Assembly: GCF_003590095.1 (NCBI RefSeq)
Contig: NC_039493.1
Span: forward strand, 8,928,001-8,992,000
DNA: 64,000 nucleotides
Source of the DNA: Trichoplusia ni
Taxonomy: Eukaryota; Arthropoda; Insecta; Lepidoptera; Noctuidae
Direction of reading: 5' to 3'
A program made the position numbers and the translations under genes. This document shows positions 47,943-58,492 of the stretch, in pieces. Within the stretch, counting starts at the first letter, position 1, and each line of letters begins with the position of its first letter. Below the pieces are notes generated by a model. The model did not search any database. It had not been told where the DNA came from and saw only the letters and a program-made list of their open reading frames with translations.

Positions 47943-48135
47943 TGTAATCTTAAGTAATTAGTTAAAAATGACTTACCAATGGAAGGAAAAAGTATATTTA
48001 CACTAAGAAGAAAAGAATATGTACATAAACTTACTACTATTGATGATTAAAATACTAAAAAATTGTTTTTTTCCCCAAGAAACCAAAAAACCGCGTCCGC
48101 CAAGTTTGAAAGTTTCCCGCGCTTTCAAAAAAAAA
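47943..48135 (-). other. 5' UTR / internal promoter of the LINE
   Basis: About 190 bp between the target duplication and the ORF1 ATG. The 5' terminus is GC-rich and the rest is AT-rich. Non-LTR elements of this type carry an internal promoter here; no specific motif is claimed. Confidence 0.5.
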
Positions 48136-48147
48136 AAAAAATCTTTT
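48136..48147 (+). repeat. LINE target-site duplication, right copy
   Basis: AAAAAATCTTTT, identical to 41657-41668, at the element's 5' end next to an A run. Confidence 0.75.
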
Positions 48148-48397
48148 GTGTAGAAGATCATAGGTTAATTTTTTCCCAGCGCCAAAGCTCAACATTTTGA
48201 GCTTTATCACTACATATCAAAAAATCAGATTTGTCGCTGCAAACGAGCGACTGCAAAGGTCGTAGCTCAACATTTTCAGCTTTGTCGCTACCTTTCCTGC
48301 GACCATATTTTGTTGCTTTTTCGAGACGCGGGAAATTTAAAAATGGGGTCGCGTGATCAGATCGCGGGCCAAGAGTGACCATGAGGTTACGCCTTTA

Positions 48398-48802
48398 TCC
48401 TACAGTCTCCACTATAATAGTTATTTCTGTTTCAATCTAATTACTTTTCTACAACTACCTAATGGCACGAAAATATGAAATAATTTTATACATACATTTT
48501 TTATGATTTTTTAATCATCTAGAACAGTACTTGCAAGCAAAGTTTTAATGGGCAAACTCTGGTCAGTGTCAATATAAAACCAGATATATGTCTTTTATCG
48601 CACATGGCAACATTTAGTATGACTCAACGGTCACGTGACCACACAAGCTTGGTTTTATTACTGTGTGATTGGTTGATCGTTTGCTTCGTTTAGCGTTTGC
48701 TTTTCGTGAGCTCTACGCTTGGCTGGAGGTGTGTGTAAGCTCGTGTGGCTTTTTATATTTTGTGGTAGATCTATTTATTGTGACAGAAAAAGATACTTAA
48801 CA
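48398..48802 (+). promoter_or_regulatory. Lamin upstream region
   Basis: About 400 bp between the DNA element and the lamin ATG. It contains the palindromic E-box at 48629-48640. A possible 5' UTR follows. The exact start site and any 5' UTR intron cannot be fixed. Confidence 0.45.
48629..48640. promoter_or_regulatory. Perfect palindromic E-box GGTCACGTGACC
   Basis: A 12-bp perfect palindrome centred on CACGTG, 163 bp upstream of the lamin start codon. GTCACGTGAC is the consensus of bHLH-ZIP factors of the MITF/TFE type and of USF-like proteins (established knowledge). Occupancy is not shown. Confidence 0.6.
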
Positions 48803-51800
48803 ATGTCGTCAAAAACGAAAAAGACTGTAACATCGTCGTCTAATATAAGTGTGGTGTCTTCTGTGCAAAGCCCGCAGCAGTCGAGCACTCCTGTGGGAAG
48901 CCGCCCTTCTAGTTCAGCCGGCCGGCCGAATAGCCCACTTAGCCCTACTCGACACAGTCGTCTTCAAGAGAAGGATGCTCTTCAAAACCTCAACGACCGC
49001 TTGGCAGCGTATATTGATAAAGTAAGGCAGCTAGAAAGCGAGAATTCTGGTCTGCGTCGGGAGATTCAAACCACTCAGGAGGTCGTGACACGCGAGGTCT
49101 CCAATATCAAGGGGATTTACGAGCACGAATTACAAGACGCCCGGAAGCTTTTAGATGACACATCGCGTGAGAAAGCTAAGTTGGAAATTGATCTGAAGAG
49201 GTTATACGAGGAGAATGATGATCTAAAGAAACGGTAAGTCATTACTAAAATTAACACGTCATATTATCATATTTTTTGTAAATATAAATAAATAATACAT
49301 GTGGACGCTGGTGGTGTAAGTTCTTCCGGCTAACCTTAGCCAGCAAGTTTACGTCATCGGCGGAGATTCTTAGCGGGTGCGGTGTGACGAGCGCGGGCGA
49401 CCTCGCTTTTACGACTTAGTGACATCATAGCTCGATTTAACCAAACTAATCACATTCCTAAGTATAACAATACAATTACACTGTTAGTTAGATTTATATT
49501 AACTTGTTTATAAACAACATAAATAGTTGACTTCTGTATACCACTTAGACAATGTCATATCATTATGGACATTGTTTTGGTGATAAGTTTTCATGGCACA
49601 CATCATTCATATGATAATACTTGCAAATTATTAATTGTTAAAACTTGTTGAAACCGTAGAAGTAAAATACTTGAAATATTATTATGTTACATGCCTTGTT
49701 GATAAACAATTACTGTTTCTTTGAATGTAATATGTCAATTCTAGCTATGTTGGGCTTTACTTAAGTAAGATTTGCAATTTTACCTTTTTACCCTGTTTAT
49801 ACAGCCTTTTTATATTGTTTTTTATCTATTTGGAAACATACTTCTTTTAAGTGTGCTTGTTTATTTATTTAAGGATCTCCAACAAATTGTTGTCTGTATA
49901 TCAACAATCTTTTATCATTAAGATGTGTATATAAAGTATATACAGATATTATCTCAAAATAATAAGTAATCCTCATGTTTAGTCTTAGGAAGTGTCCCAA
50001 AATGCTATCTTTTTGTGTCAAGGTGAAATAGTATGATCTAAATTTACTTTTATTATGTGTTTGCTATGATTCAGGCACATTTACTTTGAAATTCATGATT
50101 ATCAGTGCTTTAAATCCCTACTACTATAAAGGCGAAAGTTAGATGGATGTATGGATGTTTGTTACTCTTTCACGTAAAAACTACTGAATGGATTTGAATG
50201 AAACTTTACCACAATATAGCTTATACATCAGAATAACACATAGGCTACAATTTTTGAGGTTTCTAATTTGAGGTCGTAAAAAAACACATTTTTTGCGCTT
50301 ACATTGCAAGCGCTGACTGTATCCTACAAGATAGATAGAAGGCAGATAGATAGATAGAAGGCAGGTATAAATTATAACTTATATCTTCTAACCACGTGGA
50401 CGAAGTCGCGGGCAACAGCTAGTCTTAACTATTTCTTTGAATGCTATTTGTATAACCAAATGGTGTTCGTTTAGTGAAACATTTGTAGAACACCTTAACA
50501 AGATTAACTGTTAATCTAATTCAATTTATTTATCATTATACAATATCCAGTACAAAGATAACGAAAACAATGTGAAGATAAATAAAGAATTGTTGATACA
50601 TTACTAGTTTATAATGAATTAAATTTATTTGTGGATACAGAACATGAGTGCAGCATAATATATTTACCTAATGCCTTATAAATAGCAATATATTGTCATT
50701 TAATAGCACCTTGACTTTGCCGATTTAGGTAAACGACGAATGGTAGTATCAGGCGTAGAGGTCGTATACGTTCGTCGTCCAATACGAGATACGTCACAAC
50801 TCCCACCAATACGACAATTTTGTACTTGACTAGACCTTGACTTGAAAATAAAATATTTGATTGTAACTTGTGAAATATGATCGCCAATATTAAGTGCAAA
50901 TATCGAACAAGTTATGGACAATGTCATGCTAACTGGAATAATCTAGCTATTCTATATATTTGGCGAAAGTTTAAAAAACATTCGCGTTGCCGCAACAACA
51001 CGGCAATATTTCAGCCATCTGTAAAATGGAGTATAAACGCCAACAGCCATTGTACCGGGCAGACTTAAAGGGAAAAATAAACAGTTATCTTTTAAAGAAA
51101 GTAAAGTCGACCCTAAATAACTATTAAATTTGGCGGAGGGGACGAGACATCAACCTTGGCGCACGCAAATTTCATATCTGGGTCAGGGACGAACTTTCGT
51201 TCTGTCGTCTTTTCATTGCAATTTTATCTTATCTTTGAATTATAAAATAAGTTAATTCTTTATTATTAAGATAGAGACTTAAACGTGATGCTTGCCGAAC
51301 AAGTTTTTTGACGAATTATTGTTAATCAAGTGTCTTACTGCAAAGATACATTTCCCATTAAACATTACAATAGAGAAAGAAAGCTGATACGTATTTAAAA
51401 AATGCTACATTTTACACTTAAATAGTGAAAGAATACAATCATTGTTGAGTCTCATCAACGACTCAGACCCGATTCCAAGGCAATTTTCATTCGCTTGTAT
51501 GAACGCCTATTAAGTTGGATAGTTTTCCTGTCTAGGAACACAGATCTACTTTAAAGGCAACGGCTGTTGACCCTGGCAAGTTTACGTCAGCTACACGCTA
51601 ACATCGCGCGGCCCACGTAAACATGAACTAAACGCGCCTTCACAACAATCGACGAAATTAAATAAAAATGAACACATGGGTTGCTTAATATTTGAAGCCT
51701 GCGAGGTAGCAATTCCAGCATAATAACTTGATAAAAGCTTCACTAATGACGTAATCGTCACATTTACTCGTGACATCAATACAGCCTTCGCCGAACTGAA

Positions 51801-54800
51801 ATTATATATCGATGACGATTTCTTGAGAATATGTCGCTCCAAGTAACTTTTGTTAGTCACAATTTCTGTTTTTAGCTTTTGCATCAATTCAAAATTCTCA
51901 TAATACGGTTGATCTCCCGCATCGCGAAATATAATGGAGTAATTAACATAGTTAATTACTATTAAATACTACGTCAACAGCACCAAATAATGTCCGCCAT
52001 TGCCATCCAAAACTAGGCCACTCAAAAAGATAATATTATTTATAAATCAATTTAGGAACACCATACTAAAATAGACTCATATTTAGGCGGGCGGCTACGC
52101 TAAGATGTCATGGCGACATAGACTATCGCGATGACGTAACGACATAAGCGTTAACCGTGTTCATCGGTGCATTATGTAGACATATTAGAACTTGAAGTAG
52201 TAAGTCGTACGTTAGTCTGCAAATTACGAAGTTCGGATGTTATAATTAGATAAGTAAACGGTCGGTGGGGGGCTAACACATAATCGTTATTTTTATTATT
52301 CAACCTTGGTCTTCTGTAAATATGATTATTTGGTGTGTACACCGAAATAACATACATGACGACACCGCCGAGAATGCTTAAATGAACATTAAACAATTAA
52401 AAAAGTATAGTCTTTAAACATTTTATTTGTTAAAGTTGTTATCTTTCGAGCATTTCCGGCCCAAATAACAAACAAGTACTTGGAGAAAGTAATGGCATTG
52501 ATATTTTGAAACTACGCCTTCTCAGTTTATTTGCCGACGTATTAATCATTTAATATCGGCCAAGGTTTATCATGTAGGCCCCCGCAACGTAAAACGTCGT
52601 TTCATGATGCGCGGGAAACACGAGAATACAACCGACGCGTCTACATATAAAATAGCTATTCATGCCCGCGACATGAACATGCGGGAACCGGATAGTGGTG
52701 TGTTTACAAAAACATTCCGTCTGCTCCGTGTGGTGTTGCGCAATGTCGCGGTCGGGCCACATGGATACGAGACGCGACATTGCCGATTACCTCGGTTATC
52801 TATCCGAGGTAATCCGCACAACATCGACATCGCTACCTCTTGTATCGACAAAACACTTTGTAATTGGATTATTTTAACCTACTCTTTGAATTCTCTCAAC
52901 GATATGTTAATTTATTTACAAATTCACATTTTGATAAACAAACTAAAAATAAATACGACTCATCATTATAACATTCGAATGAGTCCTTCAAAAAATTTCG
53001 ACAGTAGTTTACCGTTGTATGAATTTATTAAAACGTTTTCAGCTTGGACAAGAAGACTAAAGATTGTCAACAAGCCGAGAACTTGGCGCGTCATTATGAG
53101 ACGCGTTACGCTGAAGAGAGTAACAAGTACAACACAGCTCTTGCGGACAAGAAGAAAGCACAAGATGAAGCCAGGGTTTGTACAATTCAAAACATTACAA
53201 ATGTGGACCAACAAGTCAAATTAGACTTAAAACTAAATTAATATTTGTTCTTTAGGAGCTGGGCAAAGAGTTGGAGAAGTTGCGTAAGGTGTACGCAGAC
53301 ACTCGTAAGACCTTGGAAGAGGAGATGCTGTGCCGCATTGACATGGAGAACACCGTACAGAGCCTGCGCGAAGAGCTCTCTTTCAAGGACCAGGTGTTCC
53401 AACAGGAGCTGCAGGAAACTCGCACCAGGCGCCAAGTGGAGATCTCCGAAATCGGTGAGGTTTTTCCTTCCTGGTTTCCAACTTCTAACTCACATTTTGA
53501 CATAACATCATAAAAGTGCCAAGTTGTAATTATTAAAAGAGGTTCTTTTACGTCAATTTTTTTTTGTAGATGGTCGTCTGGCTCAGCAGTACGAAGCTAA
53601 GTTACAGCAAAGTCTCCAAGAGCTGCGCGAGCAGCAGGAGGCTAACATCAAAGCCAACCGCGACGACATCGAAGCTCTCTATGAAAACAAGGTATGTTTA
53701 GTGTGAATTTGAACCATTGTGAATATGATCTTCGAAATGTATATGCGCCGGTAACTTTCGAACGACCGCACCATGGTACGCATGAGGATCAGGGGAGTTA
53801 GTATTTTATAGTTAGTACATTAGTACTATACATATAGTACATTAGTAATAAGAAATTCGGAAGAAGATATTAATAAGTGCCAGTAATGTACACGAGGATG
53901 ACGTCGATATATTGATCTTGCGGAGACGTGATTGATTTTTAAGTACCTCATTTTTATATGATTGTCTGGATTCTATCATCAACTGTTAGATGGTACAAAG
54001 TTGGCTAGGTCAGCTAGTAACAGAGATAAGACTTTAAGAATAGATTATATAAAATTCTATGAATCATAAAAAAGTGTGGAGTTTTAGAAAGCTTTATAAT
54101 ATTATATTTTTAGTCCCGTTCTTGTGAACATTTCACTAAATGTTTTTTTTATTTAGATGAAGAATCTTCAAACCGCTGCAAATCGCAACAGCACGGCAGC
54201 CACTGTAGCAGTAGAGGAGTTGCGCACCATGCGCACGCGCATTGACACCCTCAATTCTACCCTCAATGAGCTGGAGAACAAGAACGCCGCACTTAGCGTA
54301 AGTTGTGCAAATATGAAGTCTATCATTTCTCCCAACAATTGACTTTTCCAAACACAACTTAAATAAATTGTATGTTCTGTAGAACCGTTGCCGCGAGCTG
54401 GAGCGGCAGCTGGAGTCTGAGCGCGCGCGTCACGCGGAGGACCTGGCGTCGCTGGAGCAGGAGCTGGCGCGTCTGCGGGACGAGATGGCCGCGCAGCTGC
54501 GCGAGTACGCCACGCTCATGGACATCAAGATCTCACTCGACTACGAGATCGCCACCTACCGCGCGCTGCTCGAGGGCGAAGAGGATAGGTACGATACTTA
54601 TAGATTGATGTTTTAGATAGATATACTCGCCATATTACTACCTCTCGATAAGACTAAATACTAATTCTCATTTCATGGAATACTTAGATATATTGAAGTG
54701 AAAATACTTAGACACTCCTATAAAGTTCAAGAGAAATCATTTTGCGACGGGAAGGACGGACGTAGAAAAGGGTTATGCTCAATCAAATAAAACATTCACA

Positions 54801-55940
54801 ATATAATATTAAGGATTATTGGAATATTATTAATATATTGAGAATTATTCGTGGAACCAACTTGCCAATTGTTTTTTAGTATTTTTGAGAAGTAATCAAT
54901 CATCATATTCCTATGCAAACTGAATCGTTACTTTAATCTGATTATGATTGATTTTTCGTATATTATTCATTTTTTTATTTAAGACAGTCATCATATTATT
55001 GATCCATTTACTAATTAAACATGAGCAGGTATAATATGGCCTCATTACACGCAGGTTAAACCTGACGACGCAGTCCCCGGGGCGCGAGTCCCGCGCGTCG
55101 GGCGCGGCGTCAGTGAGCGGCGGGCGCGGCACCCCCGCGCGCCGCAACACGCCGCTGCGCGCCGCCCGCAAGCGCACGCTGCTGGACGAGACCGAGGAGC
55201 GCAGCCTCAACGACTACAGCGTCACCTCCAGCGCCAAGGGGGACCTCGAGGTCGCCGAGGCCTGCCCCGACGGCGGCTTCGTCAAGATCAGGAACAAGGG
55301 CAAGAAGGTATGCTTGATCTTGAAATAGCTCCACCAAAACTAAAGAACAATTACCATTGTTGTGGTAGATGCAAGGAAAATTGTATTGAGGCAATTTAAA
55401 GGATTTAATGATAAAACATCTTTAACAGGAGCTGAGCCTTGGTGGATACCAAATCGTCCGCAAGGCTGGTGATCAAGAGACCTTGTTCAAGTTCCATCGC
55501 ACAGTAAAGTTAGAGCCCGGTGCAGTAGCTACCGTGTGGTCGGCCGACTCCGGTGTGGACCACGACCCACCACGCGACATTGTCATGAAAGGCCAAAAAT
55601 GGTTCGTTGCCGACTCGTTCACAACCACTCTGCTGAACACCGAACAAGAAGTAAGTTCTTAATTTACTATGCATTTTTGATATTTTATTAATTCCAGCAC
55701 TTCTGATTTTATATTGTTCCTTCACAGGAGGTTGCGGTCTCGGAAAGACAGCGGAGACAAATCAGTACAAGCGCACAGCGACACCGCGAACTCGCGCATA
55801 AATATCCTCGTCGTGAACAGGTATGCTCATTGAAATGTTTTAATAAGTTTTAATTACATTAATAGATTATTTATACTAAATATTATATCTTACAGCTTGG
55901 TGAACTTCGTGAGGGAGAAGAGAACTGTCGTATAATGTAA
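48803..55940 (+). CDS. Lam: B-type nuclear lamin, complete, 10 exons
   Basis: An intermediate-filament protein of the nuclear lamina. Exons: 48803-49233, 53043-53175, 53256-53454, 53570-53691, 54157-54297, 54383-54588, 55055-55307, 55429-55650, 55728-55820, 55896-55940. Total 1845 nt, 614 aa, like Drosophila lamin Dm0 (about 620); all junctions keep frame. Head 1-52 is Ser/Pro-rich with an SPTR site (47-50) matching mitotic CDK phosphorylation. The coiled-coil rod runs about 53-410: it starts LQEKDALQNLNDRLAAYIDK and ends EIATYRALLEGEE at 397-409. NLS RKR 449-451, lamin tail Ig-like domain about 475-580, C-terminal CaaX box CRIM (611-614) for farnesylation. The CaaX marks it as B-type. The ATG at 48803 is chosen because residues before it lack lamin similarity. 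Exons 6 and 7 are very GC-rich. Confidence 0.97.
49234..53042 (+). other. Lamin intron 1 (3.8 kb)
   Basis: It separates head plus coil 1A from the rest. It contains the Helitron-like repeat at 50115-50422. Small inverted repeats lie at about 51930-51952 (AGTAATTAAC arms) and 52785-52815 (GATTACCTCGG arms). No exon is recognisable on either strand. Confidence 0.7.
50115..50422 (+). mobile_element. Short Helitron-like non-autonomous element
   Basis: It starts TC (TCCCTACTACTATAAAGGCG) after an A and ends CTAG before a T, as expected for Helitron insertion between A and T. The 3' part has the GTGGACGAAGTCGCGGGCAA motif seen in abundant lepidopteran copies. A GATA-type short repeat (50333-50365) lies inside. 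It is non-coding. The Helitron assignment rests on termini and remembered consensus. Confidence 0.6.
53692..54156 (+). other. Lamin intron 4
   Basis: 465 bp, AT-rich, donor AAG|GTATGT and acceptor ATTTAG. A small TAGTACATTAGTA repeat is near 53815-53855. Nothing else is seen. Confidence 0.65.
54589..55054 (+). other. Lamin intron 6
   Basis: 466 bp, AT-rich, between GATAG|GTACGA and CACGCAG. No feature is seen. Confidence 0.65.
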
Positions 55941-58087
55941 CCAAAGCCTCGTGGATCCAGAGTCGGCTAGGCCGTACTCCACAATTCGGTGCCTCAAGCT
56001 TCACCAGGAGCTATGGTCTCTGCCCTGTGGGCAATTTCAACATAACGTAACAACAGTTCAATACACAGGTTTTCATTTCTACACCAATAGAAAACATTTT
56101 ACTTTTGATGAAATTCATAGTAAAAGTAATTTTCTACTTAATACTGAATTAGATAAAAAGTCTTTATTAATGTTAAAGAATGCAGTTGCTATATGTAAAG
56201 TTGGTGCAGTCGTGAATAAACTTTAAATATTGTCTAAAAGGCATATAGCTAAAACCTAGTAGGCACAAATTGTGTATGAAACATTATGTTGAATAAAGTT
56301 TTAAGACTGTTTAATTAAATTGCCAGATGTAATGAATACACAGAAACCGACAAATCGCCATTAAATAAATTTATACTGGTTGTATAAAACATTTGCTATG
56401 TGCCTTTTAGACATTTGACTGAACTTTAAATGCCTTATATGTATTTGTCTAAACTCCGAAGGTTTATGTTTCGTTTTGTCTCTGGTCAAAGTATAAATAA
56501 GTCTAAAGCACTGTATCCTGTGGCTTTCTGTAATTTAAAATATAAGCAGTGAACAAAGTACAAAAAATCCGTTCACTTATTGGTGAGGCAATTGGAATCC
56601 TTCAAAGACAAACATGAACACAACGCACAACAAAAGCAAATAGTTTTAAATTTGAAAGAGTTGCTAAAATTTTTATTGCAAAATAATTAGATTACTTTTA
56701 AAAAATCACATCGTTCTTTGGGGGATTACAATTTCTAGGGGGTAAGTATAGAATTAAAGTTGTTTATTTTCTCCCACCCTCTTCATTGAATTAGTTATTA
56801 AGAAATTTATATCCATAAAATAATTTAAATATCCTTCAGATAACGAGTTCATTCAATAATTGTAGATTAAATCTACTAATAATATCATTATTCTTAGTGA
56901 CCTTGGACTAGATAAATCACTGTTTAGGTTAAGTTTTAGTTGACTATCACAAACAAACGATGGCGATTTAGATTAAGCGTTTGTATAGGCATCCATTGTA
57001 TTTTACGAATTCAACAAATTAGGGATGCTGTAATGATAAATATATTTTGTTTGGAGTTGTGCCGAGTCCATAGAAATAAAATTGCAATAAAAAAGGAACT
57101 CTAGAATTAAAATATGTAGTAAATTTTGTACCCAAAAAAAAATATGATATTAATCAGAAGGTATATGACCTACATAATTAAATACAAGATCGCCATTTTG
57201 TGCCTGATTGAATTTTTTTTTCTCTACAATTTCGATCCACAATGAAAATGAATAGGTGCAAGTCTCAAATGAAAGGCTTTTTAGTCAACATAAAAGATGA
57301 TAGCATTTACAATTGTCTCTAAACTTAATTATAATTATGAAAATATATAAGTTTCTATTTAGGTAAAAGTTCACATTGTGTTAAATTTGTTTTAATCATT
57401 GAGGATAGAATCTGATTCATTGTCATTCTACTTTGTTTTATGAGTAATCATGAGACCTTTTTAGTTTGGACCCAGTTTATCTTCCGTTTAATAAACCATA
57501 TAATATTATTATAATAAAGGTATATTTAAGTTGAACAATGTTATTTATTAACTGAAATCCCCTTTGGCCTTCTCCTAAGAAAGACAGAGAAACTACAGGG
57601 CTCCCAAGTGTGTAGTGCATCATGGCCAAAATAAGTGGAGACCTGTTAATTTGTAGTACAGGGTAACCATACCAATCACATGTTTTATAGATCCTTATAT
57701 TTATTAAGTTAGGTCTTTTTGTGATCAAATGGAGTACCAAGACTATCCATCACGTACTTAATTTTCCGAAAAGTATAAATTCTCCTAAACCCAATGCTTT
57801 CGAGCATAAATTTGAGACTTGCTACAGACTTGCACACTCAAATGTAAATATCCGTACCTATCCCTTCCTTAACTGAGATTAAGAAGTAAAGACTGCAGTA
57901 AATGATGATTTCACTAAGAGGTTTCTTTTCCTTTTCGAGAATTCGAGTAGTCTTTTCCTTGTTCTTTTTCTCATAGTCTTATAATTGAGTAGGTGGTTTG
58001 ATTTTTTAGCATAGAATAATATACTCATGTTATAATTTTTTACATTAGTTTTCAAAATTTCATTTGGTCTACGAACACATTCACTTG
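55941..58087 (+). other. Lamin 3' UTR and following non-coding DNA
   Basis: Two canonical AATAAA hexamers follow the stop at 56215-56220 and 56292-56297, giving a 3' UTR of about 0.3-0.4 kb. Further AATAAA strings occur but are expected in AT-rich DNA. No gene is supported up to the SINE at 58106. Confidence 0.5.
56292..56297 (+). terminator. Candidate lamin poly(A) signal AATAAA
   Basis: Canonical hexamer 352 nt past the stop codon; an alternative lies at 56215-56220. Confidence 0.45.
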
Positions 58088-58105
58088 AATTAAAGATACA
58101 TCATC

Positions 58106-58474
58106 ATTGGCCTAGCCTTTTCCCAACTATGTTGGGGTCGGCTACCAGTCCAATCGGTTTCAGCTAAGCACCAGTGTTTTACAAGGAGCGACTGCCTATC
58201 TGACCTCCTTAACCCAGTTACCTGGGCAACACGATACCCCTTGGTTAGACTGGCTGTCAGACTTTTTCAAGCTTCTGACTACCTGTAACGACTAGGCGAC
58301 TGTCAAAGATGTAGGAATAACAGCCGGGTCCCACTATTTAACGCCTTGCCTTCCCAAACACGGAGGAACTCGTTATGACAAAGATGGTCACCCATCTACG
58401 GACCAATCGCGTCAAGCATAGCTTAACCTGTGATCGAATCACTTATGCGGTTATAGCTTAGCCACGAGCTCCTT
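58106..58474 (-). repeat. 5S-rRNA-like SINE with 18-bp target duplication
   Basis: On the minus strand the first part resembles 5S rRNA: GATCACAGGTTAAGC, then GTAGATGGGTGACC (plus 58386-58440), matching the 5S internal promoter region. A non-5S body follows (TTGTCATAACGAGTTCCTCC, ending TTGGGAAAAGGCTAGGCC) and a GATGATG tail. The duplication AATTAAAGATACATCATC flanks it exactly (58088-58105 and 58475-58492). The tail motif at the minus-strand 3' end and the long duplication show LINE-mediated retroposition. Confidence 0.85.
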
Positions 58475-58492
58475 AATTAAAGATACATCATC

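Larger units (their letters stand above)
41665..48135 (-). mobile_element. Near-full-length non-LTR retrotransposon (ORF1 + EN/RT/RNase H ORF2)
   Basis: A minus-strand element with a 5' UTR of about 190 bp (GAAAGCGCGGGAAACTTTC start), ORF1 (47942-46446), overlapping ORF2 (46498-41818), a 110-bp 3' UTR and a 44-base poly(A) tail (plus 41665-41708). It is flanked by the 12-bp duplication AAAAAATCTTTT. ORF2 carrying an APE endonuclease, RT and RNase H places it in the I/R1/Loa/Nimb group, not in classical Jockey. Apart from one nested insertion both ORFs are open, which implies a recent arrival. Confidence 0.9.
41205..48394. mobile_element. Inverted-repeat DNA element (MITE/foldback-like) split by a LINE
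   Basis: The ends AGGCATAACC (41205) and GGTTACGCCT (48394) are inverted repeats with one mismatch. They are flanked by TTA on both sides (41202-41204, 48395-48397), a 3-bp duplication like that of PIF/Harbinger elements. The left part carries two tandem units about 90 bp apart (41225 and 41315). Each reads GCTCGTCGCTCGTTTNCAGC and then a GACCCCATTTT segment. Related units lie in inverted orientation on the right at 48230-48390. Without the LINE insert the element would be about 0.7 kb and non-coding. The class is inferred from target-site length only. Confidence 0.7.

Noticed and set aside
48719..48802. An upstream in-frame extension of lamin from a non-ATG codon
   Set aside because: It starts with TTG, and its residues (AGGVCKLVWLFIFC) have no lamin similarity. 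The ATG at 48803 gives the expected head domain.
52604..53224. A 206-codon plus frame covering lamin exon 2
   Set aside because: It overlaps the real lamin exon (53043-53175) in another frame. The protein is low in complexity and unlike any family, and the open stretch is intron sequence.
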